Assembly: GCA_013289875.1 (NCBI GenBank)
Contig: JABCZC010000021.1
Coordinates: 1-64,000 of the forward strand
Source of the DNA: Acidobacteriota bacterium
GTDB taxonomy: Bacteria; Acidobacteriota; Terriglobia; Terriglobales; Acidobacteriaceae
Length of the DNA: 64,000 nucleotides
Direction: 5' to 3'
Numbering within the stretch: position 1 is the stretch's first letter; every line of letters starts with the position of its first letter. A program made the translations under genes and the position numbers. This document shows, one piece after another, positions 54,803-64,000 of this stretch. The notes under the pieces are model-generated. The model had not been told where the DNA came from, made no database searches, and worked only from the letters and a program-made list of their open reading frames with translations.

Positions 54803-56572
54803 TCAACGTGCGACGGCCAGTTCTTCTTCGAGGCGCTGCTTTTCATACAGGTCGGCATAGTAGCCGTTTCTCTCGATCAGTTCTTCGTGCGTTCCCAGTT
54901 CGGCGATTCGTCCCGCCACCAGCACGGCGATGCGGTCGGCATTGCGCACGGTAGACACGCGGTGTGAGATCAGAATCGTCGTCCGCCCTTGCATGCGTTG
55001 TCGTAGCTCTTCGAGGATGCGCTCTTCGGTGTAAGTGTCGACGCTGGCCAGGGCATCGTCGAGGATGAGGATGCGCGGATTGCGAACCAGTGCACGGGCG
55101 AGGGCGGCGCGCTGTTTTTGACCGCCAGAGAGAGTGAGTCCGCGTTCGCCGACCAGGGTTTCGAAGCCGTGGGGGAATTCCTCAAACTCCTGACGAATGT
55201 GCGCTCCTTCGGCTGCGCTCAACATCTCTTCACGGCTTGCATGATCGGCTCCGAAGAGAATGTTTTCGCGAACCGTTTCGCTGAAGAGGAATGTCTCCTG
55301 CGGAACGAAGCCAATGTTGGCGCGCAGGCGGTCGAGCGGGTATTCGCGCACGGGATGGCCGTCGATGAGCACGGTTCCAGATGGGGCGTCGTAGAGGCGA
55401 GGAATGAGATTGACGAGGGTGGTTTTTCCCGCGCCGGTAGGGCCTACGAGCGCGAGGCTGGAACCCGAAGGGATTTTCAGAGAGATATCACGGAGGACTT
55501 CGGCAGCTTGGGTTCCGTCGGCGTTCGCGTAGCTGAATGAGAGGTTGCGGAATTCAATGTCGCCGTAGATTTCGCTGTTCGCAGCAAGGTCAGGGGCAGC
55601 CTCACGGTCGTCGATTGACGGCTGTTCGGCCAAGAGTTCATGGATGCGGGTCACCGAGGCGGTTCCGCGTTCGAAGAGATTGACGACCCAGCCGAGCGCG
55701 ATGATAGGCCAGGTGAGCATGACCAGGTAGGTGCTGAAGGCGGTGAAGTTGCCAACCGTAATGCGATGCGCCAGCACCTGACGTCCGCCTACGAGAAGAA
55801 CGATGACCATCGCCAGTCCGAGGATGAATTCGAGCGTGGGCCAGAGCATTCCCATCAGTTGCACGAGGCGGAGGCCGCGGCGAATGTACTCCCGATTCGA
55901 TTGCTCAAAGGCCTTGACCTGCGCCTCTTCCTGCGCAAAGGCGCGAATGAGGCGGGCGGCGGAAAAGTTTTCCTGCGCCTGGGCCGAGATGTCGGAGAAC
56001 ATGGCTTGAATCCGCTCAAAGCGCTCATGGATTTTGCGTCCCATGACCTGTACCAGGATGCTGGCCAGCGGGAGCGGGACGAGTGCGGCCAGAGTGAGCA
56101 GGGGACTGATGCGGAGCAGAAAGTAGAGAGCGAAGACGGAGAAGAGCAGCGTATTCGCGCTGTACATGATACCCGGCCCCAGAAGCATGCGGACGGCGTT
56201 GAGGTCGTTGGTCATACGCGCCATGATGTCGCCGGTGCGGCGCTGCTGGTAGTATTCAGCGGGCTGCTTCTCCAGCTGGCGGAAGAGGTCATTGCGCAGA
56301 TCGAATTCGATGTCCCGCGAGATGCCGATGAGAATCCACCGCGTGTAGAAGAGAAAGACGCCCTTCGCAACGGCGATGGCCACAAGCACGCAGGCGTAGA
56401 TCAGAATCTTTCTCCGCGTAACACCGTGGTTGAGATCGTCGATCGCGATACCGATGATGTGCGGAAAGAAGACCCAGACTGCGCTGCTGAGGATGGCCAC
56501 GATGCCCCCCCAGAGATAGGCGCGGGTGTAGCGGCGCATATAGGGCAAAAGCGGCTTCAGGCGTTGGAACAT
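54803..56572 (-). CDS. ABC-type exporter, MsbA-like half transporter
   Basis: 589 residues from the ATG at 56572; longer frames run into the upstream gene. Six transmembrane helices (about 20-300) and an ATPase domain: Walker A GPTGAGKTTLV, Q-loop FVPQETFLFSETV, signature LSGGQKQRAALARAL, Walker B RILILDDALASVD and the H-loop ISHRVST. The residue after the Walker B Asp is Asp, not the usual Glu; this substitution marks the weak site in heterodimeric exporters. It lies 22 bases downstream of lptFG, which suggests a lipid A or LPS role. Confidence 0.9.
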   Translation of the reverse strand: MFQRLKPLLPYMRRYTRAYLWGGIVAILSSAVWVFFPHIIGIAIDDLNHGVTRRKILIYACVLVAIAVAKGVFLFYTRWILIGISRDIEFDLRNDLFRQLEKQPAEYYQQRRTGDIMARMTNDLNAVRMLLGPGIMYSANTLLFSVFALYFLLRISPLLTLAALVPLPLASILVQVMGRKIHERFERIQAMFSDISAQAQENFSAARLIRAFAQEEAQVKAFEQSNREYIRRGLRLVQLMGMLWPTLEFILGLAMVIVLLVGGRQVLAHRITVGNFTAFSTYLVMLTWPIIALGWVVNLFERGTASVTRIHELLAEQPSIDDREAAPDLAANSEIYGDIEFRNLSFSYANADGTQAAEVLRDISLKIPSGSSLALVGPTGAGKTTLVNLIPRLYDAPSGTVLIDGHPVREYPLDRLRANIGFVPQETFLFSETVRENILFGADHASREEMLSAAEGAHIRQEFEEFPHGFETLVGERGLTLSGGQKQRAALARALVRNPRILILDDALASVDTYTEERILEELRQRMQGRTTILISHRVSTVRNADRIAVLVAGRIAELGTHEELIERNGYYADLYEKQRLEEELAVAR

Positions 56573-56594
56573 GAATAACTCGATTCCGTTCTCA

Positions 56595-58913
56595 CTATGT
56601 CGATGTGCGCAGCAGAAGATATCCCCCTGCGAGGCCGAAAAGTACGTCGGGCGACCATGCCGCAAGAAACGCAGGAAGCAGGTTCACGTTGCCCATGGCT
56701 TCGAATGTGCCCGCGACGACGAAATAAGTGATGGCAACACCGATGGCTACGGCGATTCCGGCCAGCGATCCTCGCTTGCCCATGGAAAGCGCGAAGGGAA
56801 CGGCCAGGATAGCCATAATCAATGTTATGACGGGATTCGCCAGCTTGCGATTGAGCTGGACGCGCAGGCGTATGGTGTCGAAACCGCTCTGGCTCAGGTC
56901 GTGGATATATGTCTTCAACTCGTCGAAACTCATCTCCGATGAAAGTAGGGCTTCCTTCTTGAAGTATTGGGGATGCTCGTGAATCTCGGGGAAGGTGCTC
57001 ACGTCGAAGGGGCGATAGCTGCTGATCTCGGGGCCGTCGAAGGTGCGCTCCCATCCGTGCTCGAAGACCCACTCGTGCAGCTGCGGCTCCCAATGGGCGC
57101 CGGATGCGAAGATACGCCGCGAAATGGAGAAGCTGTCGGGATTGAACTCAAAGACGGTGACGTTGCCGAATGCGTTCTGAGTGGCGTCGAAGAACTCGTA
57201 GTAGAAGATACGTCCGGGCTTGTCGGGCTCCTGTAGTCCGAAGATCCATTTCTGTCCCGGATGCTCAAATGTCTGCGGCGGCTTGCCTTTGATCACGTTG
57301 CGCAGCGCCTCCTGCCGCCGATTGGCTGTGGGCAGATAGAGCTGATCGAAGACGAACAATGCGACGGCCAGGACTGAGGCAATGATCAGAACCGGGAGAA
57401 CGATACGATACAGACTGATCCCGGTGGCCTTCATGGCCGTAAGCTCGCTCGAACGATTCAACATGCCAAAGACCACAAGCACCGAGATCAGCACGCTGAG
57501 CGGGGTGATGGTGTAGATCATGCTCGGGGTCAGATTGGCCAGGTAAGCGGCCACTGTCACCAGGGGTGTGCGATTGCGGATAATGTCGCCGAGCAATTCG
57601 AAGCAGGTGAAGACCAGCATCAGCACGACAAAGGTGATAAGGACCATGGCGAAGGTCGTTACGAATTCCTTGAGGACGTACTCGTCAAGGATGAGTGGAA
57701 AGCGTCCGCGCGTATGCCGCGGCTTGGCCGGACGCCGCTCGCTGCGCGTTCCGGGCACGTCTTCTTTTGCCGGCTCTTTGAACCAGTTTCCGATCGAGGT
57801 CAGCGCGGCAAGTGCGGCCCCTCCGGTCGACATCTGCCGGAGCAAAATCACGCCGCATGTTGCAAACAGCATATTGGCCAGCCACACTCCCACAACCGCA
57901 GGGACCTTGTTTTGCCGGGCCAGAGCTGTGCCGGTCGAGGAGAGAAAGTAGTAAACGAAGACCAGAATAATGGTGAGTACAAATCCGGCGCTCTTGCCGC
58001 CTCGCTGGGAGGAAATGCCCAAGGGAACGCCCACCAGCATCAGCACGAGACAGGCCGCAGGATACGCGAATCGCTTATACAACTCGATCAGGTACCACTG
58101 GCCGCCCGGCATGTGCGATCTTGCTAGCAAATCCTGGTTGGACATCGCCAGAATGGGTGACTCGTTGCGGCCTGGGCGCATGTCTTCCTGCGTGGAAAGC
58201 GTGAGCGGCAGGTCGGTCTGCGAAAAGGTCGAGACGTTGTACTGATCGGGCTGATTGGCGACGGTCTGGTGTTCGGTTCCATTGCGCATGCGCATAATGG
58301 CCGTCTGATCGGTGCCGTTAACGACGGTGGCGCTGGCGCCGGTGGTGATCTTCGGGGCTTCAGGGTCGGATAAATCCGCGAGAAATATCTCGCGCCAATT
58401 GGCCGCGCCCGAGGCTGGGCGGACATCCTGCACGTAGAGCACGTAGTTCTTGAAGTCTTCGTAGAAAACGCCCCGCTGCACTTCATAAGATGCCTGCGCG
58501 TTCAACAATTCGGCCTCAAGCCGCAGGGTTGTTCTCGAGGCTCTGGGTGCGATGTAGAGGGTGTTCGCCATGCCGACGCCCCACCCTATGATGGAAACGA
58601 TCGCCACGATGCCGACAAAGCTCCATACGCCGATGCCGGCCGCGCGCATGGCGGTGATTTCGCTGTCTGCCGCCAGCCGGCTCAGTCCAAGCAGAATGCC
58701 GACGAGCACCGCCATGGGAATGGTGACGGTGAACATGTTGGGCAGCGTAAGGAGGAAGATTTCGACGACCGTGCCCAGAGAGGCGCTGTTGCGAACCACC
58801 AATTCCAGAAGGTGCGGAAGGTCGCGCATGAACAATACGAAGGTGAATAGCGCGCCGCCGATGAAGGCGTGCGAAAGCACCTCTTTCAGGATGTATCGCG
58901 TCAGGATGCGCAC
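56595..58913 (-). CDS. Fused LptF-LptG LPS export permease
   Basis: 772 residues, twice the length of LptF or LptG. The first half (1-385) is LptF-like: MRILTRYILKEVLSHAFIGG, IPMAVLVGILLGLSRLAADSEITAMRAAGIG. After a charged linker rich in Arg and Pro the second half (410-772) is LptG-like: ILDEYVLKEFVTTFAMV, ITPLSVLISVLVVFGMLNRSSELTAMKATGISLYR. Each half has six helices and a beta-jellyroll. Together with LptB it would extract LPS from the inner membrane and feed LptA. No lptB, lptA or lptC is in the window. GTG start. Confidence 0.93.
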   Translation of the reverse strand: MRILTRYILKEVLSHAFIGGALFTFVLFMRDLPHLLELVVRNSASLGTVVEIFLLTLPNMFTVTIPMAVLVGILLGLSRLAADSEITAMRAAGIGVWSFVGIVAIVSIIGWGVGMANTLYIAPRASRTTLRLEAELLNAQASYEVQRGVFYEDFKNYVLYVQDVRPASGAANWREIFLADLSDPEAPKITTGASATVVNGTDQTAIMRMRNGTEHQTVANQPDQYNVSTFSQTDLPLTLSTQEDMRPGRNESPILAMSNQDLLARSHMPGGQWYLIELYKRFAYPAACLVLMLVGVPLGISSQRGGKSAGFVLTIILVFVYYFLSSTGTALARQNKVPAVVGVWLANMLFATCGVILLRQMSTGGAALAALTSIGNWFKEPAKEDVPGTRSERRPAKPRHTRGRFPLILDEYVLKEFVTTFAMVLITFVVLMLVFTCFELLGDIIRNRTPLVTVAAYLANLTPSMIYTITPLSVLISVLVVFGMLNRSSELTAMKATGISLYRIVLPVLIIASVLAVALFVFDQLYLPTANRRQEALRNVIKGKPPQTFEHPGQKWIFGLQEPDKPGRIFYYEFFDATQNAFGNVTVFEFNPDSFSISRRIFASGAHWEPQLHEWVFEHGWERTFDGPEISSYRPFDVSTFPEIHEHPQYFKKEALLSSEMSFDELKTYIHDLSQSGFDTIRLRVQLNRKLANPVITLIMAILAVPFALSMGKRGSLAGIAVAIGVAITYFVVAGTFEAMGNVNLLPAFLAAWSPDVLFGLAGGYLLLRTST

Positions 58914-58932
58914 AAATGAGCCTGAATCGATT

Positions 58933-61218
58933 TTATCGCGGCGTGAAGCGCTTGAGTCGGAGACTATTCGCGAGCACGCTCACGGAGCTGAGAGCCATGG
59001 CGGCGCTGGCAACCGCCGGGTTCAGCAGCAGTCCGGTGAAGGGATAGAGCACTCCGGCTGCGATCGGGATGCCCAGCAGGTTGTAGCCGAGGGCCCAGCC
59101 CAGGTTCTGGCGCATGACACCTAAAGTGTGGCGGGCGAGGGTAAGCGCGGTCACGATTTGTGCAGGGTCGCCGCGCAGCAGGATGGCGTCTCCAGCCTCA
59201 CGGGCGAGATCGGCGCCGGTTCCGATGGCCAGGCCTGCGTCAGCTTGGGCGAGCGAGGCTGCATCGTTGATGCCGTCGCCGACCATTGCAACGGAACGGC
59301 CATCCGCCTGCAGCGCGCGGATGCGAGCCAGTTTGTCTTCGGGAAGCAGCTCGGCATGCACGTCGTCGATTCCGGCCGCTTGAGCGATCTGGTCTGCGGC
59401 AGCGCGGCTGTCACCGGTGAGCATGGCTACGCGCAGACCCATCCGGCGAAGAGCACGAACGGAATCGACTGCGCCGGGCCTGAGCGTGTCTTCTGCCGCG
59501 AGGTACCCGGCGAGATGGCCATCGACGGCGATGTAAAGGAGGGTCGCGCCCGGGAGAGATGGCGCTTCGACGGGAGGAGCAATATGCAGTTCGTCCAGCA
59601 GCGCACGATTTCCGGCAGCGATGGTGCGGCCATTGACGCTTCCCGTCACGCCCTTGCCAGGGATGGCCTGAACGGAATTCGCGGGGGCTGTTGTGATCCC
59701 TCGGGTGGTTGCATAGTCCATCACGGCGCGCGCCAGCGGATGCTCCGACCGCTGTTCGAGCGACGCGCCCAGAGCAATCAGGTCAGTTTCGCCGATGCCG
59801 ATTGCGTGAATCGAGGTAATGCGAGGCTGGCCTTCGGTGAGCGTGCCGGTCTTGTCCAAAACAACGGTGTCCACCCGGGCCAGACGTTCGACGCTCTCGC
59901 CGCCTTTGAAGAGTATGCCGAGCTGAGCCGCGCGCCCAATAGAAACCGTGAGAGCAGCCGGAACCGCAAGCCCCATCGCGCAAGGACAGGCAATCACCAG
60001 TACCGCAACAGCAACAGCAAAGCCCCGGCTCATGCCGCCAGAGTGGTCGGCCAGCGCCCAGACTGCGAAGGTAATTGCCGCCAGCGCAAGAACGACAGGC
60101 ACGAAGATCCCGCTGACGCGGTCCGCGAGCTGCTGCATAAGAGCCTTGGAGGATTGCGCCTCCTGCATAAGGCGGAGCATTTGCCCGAGCACGCTGTCAG
60201 CGCCGATGGAAGTGGCCCTGTATTCGAGCGCTCCGTCGTAATTAAGGGAGCCGCCGATGATGCGATCGCCAACGCGGCGCGCCACAGGAACCGACTCGCC
60301 TGTGATGAGTGATTCGTCCACGCTACTGGTGCCGGAGACAACGATTCCGTCGACGGGAATGCGCTCTCCGGGACGGACTACAACGATCTCGCTGGGGATG
60401 AGAGAGGCGATGGGCGCCTCGACTTCAACGCCATCGCGGAGCACATGAGCCGACTGCGGCTGCAGCTTGGCGAAAGCATGCAGTGCGTCGAGCGTCCGCC
60501 GCTTCGCACGCGCATCGAGCCAGTTGCCCAGGAGAAGGAAACCGAGAATCAGCAAGACGGAGTCGTAATAGACGTCTGGATTGAGACCGTGCTGGCGGAA
60601 GAATCCAGGAAAGAACGTCGCTGCCGTGGAATATGCAAAGGCCGCGCCGGTGCCGAGCGCTACCAGCGTGTTCATGTTGGTGGCGCGGTGCAGCATCGCC
60701 TGCCATGCGCGTTTGTAGATGGCTCCGCCTGCCCAGAACATTCCCAGGAGCGTGATTGCCAGCATGGTGTATTCGAGGATTGGTGCGGGAATCCGATAGA
60801 GCGCCGGCAGGGCCTGCATCAGCAGGCGATCCAGTGTATTTGGAACGCCATGCATGATCGGCCCGTGCATCAGGGGCATGGACAGAAGCATGGTCGCCAC
60901 GCCGCCGCCGATTGCTGCGATGGCCTTGAATCGGAGTGGACGCTCCTGTTCGGGGCCGCCGTGGTCGTGCTCTTGTTCTTGGGATCGCGTGGCGGGTAGG
61001 GAAGCGTCGTATCCGGCGTCACGGACTGCCTCGACCAAAGAGTCAAGTTTTGTGACCGCGGGCTGATAAACGACGCGTGCCGAGTGCGTCATGAGGTTCA
61101 CGCTTGCTTCCGCAACCCCATCGGTTTCGCGCAGCGCTTTCTCGACGTGTACCTGGCAAGCGGCACAGGTCATACCCTCGACATCGAGGGTGACCGTTTG
61201 TGGGGTGGTCTCGGTCAA
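58933..61218 (-). CDS. copA: Copper-transporting P1B-type ATPase
   Basis: 761 residues from a TTG at 61218, with GGAG 6 bases upstream and overlapping the copZ stop by 4 bases. The 86 codons further upstream are the copZ region out of frame. N-terminal metal-binding domain [15 protein letters not shown], transmembrane metal motif [10 protein letters not shown], phosphorylation site [15 protein letters not shown], and [20 protein letters not shown]. It exports Cu+ from the cytoplasm. Directly downstream of the chaperone and close to a two-component system. Confidence 0.96.
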   Translation of the reverse strand: MTETTPQTVTLDVEGMTCAACQVHVEKALRETDGVAEASVNLMTHSARVVYQPAVTKLDSLVEAVRDAGYDASLPATRSQEQEHDHGGPEQERPLRFKAIAAIGGGVATMLLSMPLMHGPIMHGVPNTLDRLLMQALPALYRIPAPILEYTMLAITLLGMFWAGGAIYKRAWQAMLHRATNMNTLVALGTGAAFAYSTAATFFPGFFRQHGLNPDVYYDSVLLILGFLLLGNWLDARAKRRTLDALHAFAKLQPQSAHVLRDGVEVEAPIASLIPSEIVVVRPGERIPVDGIVVSGTSSVDESLITGESVPVARRVGDRIIGGSLNYDGALEYRATSIGADSVLGQMLRLMQEAQSSKALMQQLADRVSGIFVPVVLALAAITFAVWALADHSGGMSRGFAVAVAVLVIACPCAMGLAVPAALTVSIGRAAQLGILFKGGESVERLARVDTVVLDKTGTLTEGQPRITSIHAIGIGETDLIALGASLEQRSEHPLARAVMDYATTRGITTAPANSVQAIPGKGVTGSVNGRTIAAGNRALLDELHIAPPVEAPSLPGATLLYIAVDGHLAGYLAAEDTLRPGAVDSVRALRRMGLRVAMLTGDSRAAADQIAQAAGIDDVHAELLPEDKLARIRALQADGRSVAMVGDGINDAASLAQADAGLAIGTGADLAREAGDAILLRGDPAQIVTALTLARHTLGVMRQNLGWALGYNLLGIPIAAGVLYPFTGLLLNPAVASAAMALSSVSVLANSLRLKRFTPR

Positions 61219-61415
61219 TGCTGCTCCGCGAGGGCGGTGTATCCAACTTTGGCGATCGCCGCAAGCAGTTGCGCAGGATCTTCCGACTGCACGCGAGCTC
61301 CACCGATGCGGACTTCTTCTACCACGGTGTTGGGAACGCGCTGCAGAGCCTGAGTAACGCGCCCGATGCAGGCGCCGCAGTGCATGCCGTCTATCTGTAA
61401 TGTGATTTCGCTCAT
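61215..61415 (-). CDS. copZ: Copper chaperone (HMA domain)
   Basis: 66 residues, one ferredoxin-like heavy-metal-associated domain with the CxxC motif in [18 protein letters not shown]. It would bind Cu+ and hand it to CopA. Its TGA overlaps the TTG of copA by 4 bases, giving translational coupling. Confidence 0.93.
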   Translation of the reverse strand: MSEITLQIDGMHCGACIGRVTQALQRVPNTVVEEVRIGGARVQSEDPAQLLAAIAKVGYTALAEQH

Positions 61416-61429
61416 GAATAACTCTATCT

Positions 61430-61462
61430 ATTATCGATGCTTGTGCGAGGGAATCGATGCAA
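61430..61462 (-). promoter_or_regulatory. Direct repeat ATCGATGC x2 ahead of copZ
   Basis: ATCGATGC occurs at 61433-61440 and 61453-61460, exactly 20 bases apart, between the response regulator stop and the copZ start. A GATAAT-like -10 (minus strand 61435-61430) overlaps the near copy, and a TTGCAT is at 61462-61457 with a long 21-base spacer. The arrangement could be a binding site for the adjacent response regulator. Confidence 0.4.
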
Positions 61463-61472
61463 TCGCGACTCA

Positions 61473-62198
61473 TCAATCGCCCGATGCAAGAAAGCGATAG
61501 CCTATGCCGCGGACCGTTTTCAGATACCGCGGTTCCGAAGGCTCGTCCTCGATGTATCGCCTCAAGCGGACGATGAAGTTGTCGATCGCGCGCGTGTCCG
61601 TATCCTCACGCACGCGCCACACCTGCTCCAGCAGCTCTTTCCGTGAGATGATACGTCCCTGGTTGCGTACCAGGTACCGCAGCAGGTCAACCTCCATCAA
61701 TGTGAGCCGGATGGTCCGTCCCAGCGCCGTGACTTCCAGATTTTCGAAGTCGATCCTGCGCCCGGCAAACTCGAATGCGCGAAGGTCGTCCTTCGCATCC
61801 GAGTTTGCGTCCTCCGGCCGATGCCACTTCAGGCGGCGCAGCAGCCCGTTCAGCCGCGCCAGCAGAATTGAGAGATCGAAAGGTTTCGGCAGATAATCAT
61901 CGGCTCCCGCCCCGAAACCCTCCAGCACATCTTCCGGTCGGCCACGTGCAGTCAACATTAGAACCGGCACATAGTTCTGTCCGGCGCGCAGTTCCGTCAC
62001 CACCTCAAAGCCACTCTTGCCGGGCAGCATCACGTCGAGCAGAATTGCGTCGAAGGGTTCTCTCGCAAGCCGCGCCAATGCACCTTCGCCGTCGCCCTCG
62101 ATCGCAGCCTCGTAACCCTCGGCCTGCAGATTGAAGAGTAGCCCCTGGGCGAGATGCGCCTCGTCTTCGACGATGAGAATACGCAGCGCAGTGCTCAT
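61473..62198 (-). CDS. OmpR-family response regulator
   Basis: 241 residues. Receiver domain with acidic pocket ([11 protein letters not shown]), phosphorylatable Asp in [14 protein letters not shown], and the Lys in YLPKPFD. The C-terminal winged helix ([67 protein letters not shown]) binds DNA. Its ATG overlaps the kinase stop by 4 bases. Downstream are copZ and copA, so a metal-responsive role is plausible but unproven. Confidence 0.95.
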   Translation of the reverse strand: MSTALRILIVEDEAHLAQGLLFNLQAEGYEAAIEGDGEGALARLAREPFDAILLDVMLPGKSGFEVVTELRAGQNYVPVLMLTARGRPEDVLEGFGAGADDYLPKPFDLSILLARLNGLLRRLKWHRPEDANSDAKDDLRAFEFAGRRIDFENLEVTALGRTIRLTLMEVDLLRYLVRNQGRIISRKELLEQVWRVREDTDTRAIDNFIVRLRRYIEDEPSEPRYLKTVRGIGYRFLASGD

Positions 62199-63133
62199 TC
62201 CGCTTTCTGCTCCTGTTCTTTCAAGGCCGGCCGCAGCACGCGCGGCAACTGCACGCTCACGGTCGCGCCACGTCCCTCACCGGGACTTTCGGCAAACGCG
62301 TCGCCTCCGTGCTGCCGGGCAATGCTGCGCACGATAAACAATCCCAGGCCGGTGCCCTTAGTCTTGAGAACGTTACGCGCGGGTACACGGTAGAAGCGCT
62401 TGAAGATCCGCTTGAGCTGCGAGGCGGGAATGCCGATGCCCCGGTCTGTGACCGTGAGCACGACCCACGCTTCATTCCTGACCGACAGATTCACCCGTAT
62501 CTCCACCGTTTTTGGAGAGTACTTCACCGAATTGTTCAGCAGGTTCAGCACTACGCTTTCGAGTTCCTCGCGATTGCCCCGCACCATCATAGGCGTTGAC
62601 AGGTCGGCTTGCTCGAAGACAATGGCTCCCTCGTCGAGGTGATGCCGCGCTCGCGTCCGGTCGATGCACTGGATCACGAGCCCCTGCATGTCCACAGGGC
62701 GTCTTACCTGGTTTCGCGTCCGTTGTCCCAGCTCTCCGGCCTTGAGAACCTGCTCGACGGTGGCGAGCAGCCATTCGGTGTCCTGGAGCATCATTCCGTA
62801 GAATTCGCGCCGTTTCGCTTCCGGCAGATCGCGCCGCTGCAAGGTTTCGAGATAGAGCCGTATGGACGTGATCGGCGTTTTCAGCTCATGCGTCACAGCG
62901 TTCAGAAAGCTGTCGTGCCGTTCGTTGCGTCTTACCTCCCGCACCAAAAAAATAGTGTTGAGCACTACGCCGGCGATGAGCAGCGCGAAGAAGGGGATGC
63001 CGATAAGCATCGGCGCCAAGCGTCGCCAGTTGAGGATGATCCAGCCCACGTTAAGAGCCACAGCGGCCCCCAGCATGCATGCTCCGAGGAGGATGAAGAG
63101 GATGGTGTTGCGTTTTCGCCCGCTGATTCTCAT
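62195..63133 (-). CDS. Membrane sensor histidine kinase
   Basis: 312 residues from the ATG at 63133; a TTG at 63157 is an alternative. Two transmembrane helices at about 8-32 and 42-64 enclose only a few residues, so periplasmic sensing must be by the membrane domain. The HisKA phosphoacceptor is in FLNAVTHELKTPITSIRLYLE and the ATP-binding domain shows NLLNNSVKYSPK, VTDRGIGIP and GTGLGLFIVRSI. It pairs with the overlapping response regulator. Confidence 0.94.
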   Translation of the reverse strand: MRISGRKRNTILFILLGACMLGAAVALNVGWIILNWRRLAPMLIGIPFFALLIAGVVLNTIFLVREVRRNERHDSFLNAVTHELKTPITSIRLYLETLQRRDLPEAKRREFYGMMLQDTEWLLATVEQVLKAGELGQRTRNQVRRPVDMQGLVIQCIDRTRARHHLDEGAIVFEQADLSTPMMVRGNREELESVVLNLLNNSVKYSPKTVEIRVNLSVRNEAWVVLTVTDRGIGIPASQLKRIFKRFYRVPARNVLKTKGTGLGLFIVRSIARQHGGDAFAESPGEGRGATVSVQLPRVLRPALKEQEQKAE

Positions 63134-63158
63134 GGGTGCAATCGACACGCCGCGCAAT

Positions 63159-63196
63159 AAAAATCGCCCGCTCGGAAAAGTGTACCGGGCGGGCGA
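63159..63196 (-). terminator. Rho-independent terminator of the desaturase gene
   Basis: On the minus strand a 12-bp stem (arms at 63185-63196 and 63164-63175, with one G-U pair) encloses a 9-base loop and is followed directly by five T (63163-63159). It lies 25 bases after the desaturase stop and separates that gene from the histidine kinase. Confidence 0.85.
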
Positions 63197-63220
63197 CGGA
63201 ATTGTTTGCGGCGGGAGCTT

Positions 63221-64000
63221 CTAAGCTACTCCTGCCGGCTTCGGATCCTTTGGATCGAACTGGGCAATCTTGACGTCCCAGGCCAGGCCGAGTTTCTTGA
63301 GCAGCCAGATGCCGTAGTAGTTCGGATCTATCTCGTACCATTTCAGGCCGTGGCGCGCGGAAACAGGATGCGCGTGGTGATTGTTGTGCCAGCCCTCACC
63401 GCCCGTGAGCAGCGCAACCCACCAGCTGTTGCGCGAATGATCGCGGGTTTCAAAGCGGCGCGATCCCCACATGTGCGTCGCGGAATTCACCAGCCAGGTG
63501 GCGTGCAGGCCAAGGGTCACGCGCAGGAAGATTCCCCACATCACGCAGGACCAGCCGCCGATCGCAAGCAGGATAAGCCCGACGACCACCAGCGGAATCC
63601 AGTGATATTTGCTGAGCCAGACGTGGAACTTGTCGCGAGCAAGATCGGGAGCGTAGCGCGAAAGCATGGCGGTCTCATCGTGCATGGAGACGCCGCACAT
63701 GATCCAGCCCATATGCGCCCACCATCCGCCTTCGGTCGGCGTATGCGGGTCGCCTTCGTGATCGGAAAGCTGGTGATGCACCCGATGGGTCGCTACCCAG
63801 AAGATCGGTCCACCCTCAAGCGAAAGCGTCGCGCCGATGGCCATGATGTACTCGACCCACTTGGGAGTCTTGTAGCCGCGATGCGTCAGCAGGCGGTGGT
63901 AGCACATGCCGATGCCGAGGTTCGAGGCCCATACCCAGAGGATGATGGAGCAGATCAGAGCCTTCCAGCTGAACATGAAGAGCGCGGCGACCGCGCCAAT
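63221..64000 (-). CDS. Acyl-CoA/acyl-lipid delta-9-type fatty acid desaturase, 5' end outside window
   Basis: At least 260 residues visible; the reading frame stays open to base 64000, so the N-terminus is missing (the ATG at 63976 is internal). All three histidine boxes of membrane desaturases are present: HRLLTHRGYK (HxxxxH), HRVHH and HNNHH. Several hydrophobic segments are visible. It inserts a double bond into fatty acyl chains, adjusting membrane fluidity. It ends with a classical terminator. Confidence 0.93.
   Translation of the reverse strand: MGAVAALFMFSWKALICSIILWVWASNLGIGMCYHRLLTHRGYKTPKWVEYIMAIGATLSLEGGPIFWVATHRVHHQLSDHEGDPHTPTEGGWWAHMGWIMCGVSMHDETAMLSRYAPDLARDKFHVWLSKYHWIPLVVVGLILLAIGGWSCVMWGIFLRVTLGLHATWLVNSATHMWGSRRFETRDHSRNSWWVALLTGGEGWHNNHHAHPVSARHGLKWYEIDPNYYGIWLLKKLGLAWDVKIAQFDPKDPKPAGVA

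Overview
The window reads as a chromosomal segment of an acidobacterium (Acidobacteriota, most likely class Terriglobia). This is inferred from content, not from a marker gene. The clues are a high-GC genome with frequent GTG and TTG starts, a single-polypeptide FtsX/MacB-type permease of the kind duplicated in Acidobacteria, two large Ser/Thr kinases with TPR tails, a winged-helix/TPR regulator remnant, a fused LptF-LptG, and many small DinB, VOC and GNAT proteins. I see no tRNA, rRNA, CRISPR array, transposase or prophage. It looks like core chromosome with scattered accessory genes.

Layout. 0-2.3 kb (minus): DoxX protein, a degenerate alpha/beta hydrolase, a zinc-ribbon protein and a secreted stalk-domain protein. 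2.5-6.4 kb (minus): the glycolytic cluster gapA-ridA-like-pgk-tpiA-Rieske. 6.7-10.4 kb (plus): a P-loop kinase, a complete OpuC-type osmoprotectant ABC importer and a DinB protein. 10.4-14.7 kb (minus): SpoIIE-type phosphatase, proton-pumping pyrophosphatase hppA and a small membrane protein. 14.9-20.9 kb (plus): fused E1 alpha-beta dehydrogenase, DUF3592-like protein, Tat-exported tyrosinase with a small secreted partner, and a phosphofructokinase with pyrophosphate-type residues. 21.2-31.1 kb (plus): Xis-like HTH, WcaF-type acetyltransferase, Xaa-Pro peptidase, accB-accC, MgtC, a hairpin-rich non-coding region, DinB, thiE and two amino-acid permeases.

31-41.9 kb holds a GNAT enzyme, two Ser/Thr kinase-TPR proteins flanking a sodium:solute symporter, and an AraC-VOC-YjbR operon. 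42-47.4 kb holds a secreted pullulanase, a secreted esterase and a DUF4396 protein. 47.6-54.8 kb holds a regulator pseudogene, a GAF-cyclase-TIR fusion, an ADOP-like permease divergent from a MarR regulator, a VOC fusion and an isochorismatase-like protein. 54.8-64 kb (minus) runs desaturase, terminator, histidine kinase, response regulator, copZ, copA, fused lptFG and an MsbA-like exporter.

Themes. Pyrophosphate economy: PPi-type phosphofructokinase plus K+-independent H+-PPase. Envelope biogenesis: LptFG next to an MsbA-like exporter. Copper: copZ-copA beside a two-component system. Signalling: two kinases, a phosphatase and the GAF-cyclase-TIR protein, which is the most unusual gene here. 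The most interesting non-coding signal is a set of GNRA-capped hairpins at about 26.4-26.65 kb that ends in a long tetraloop hairpin.
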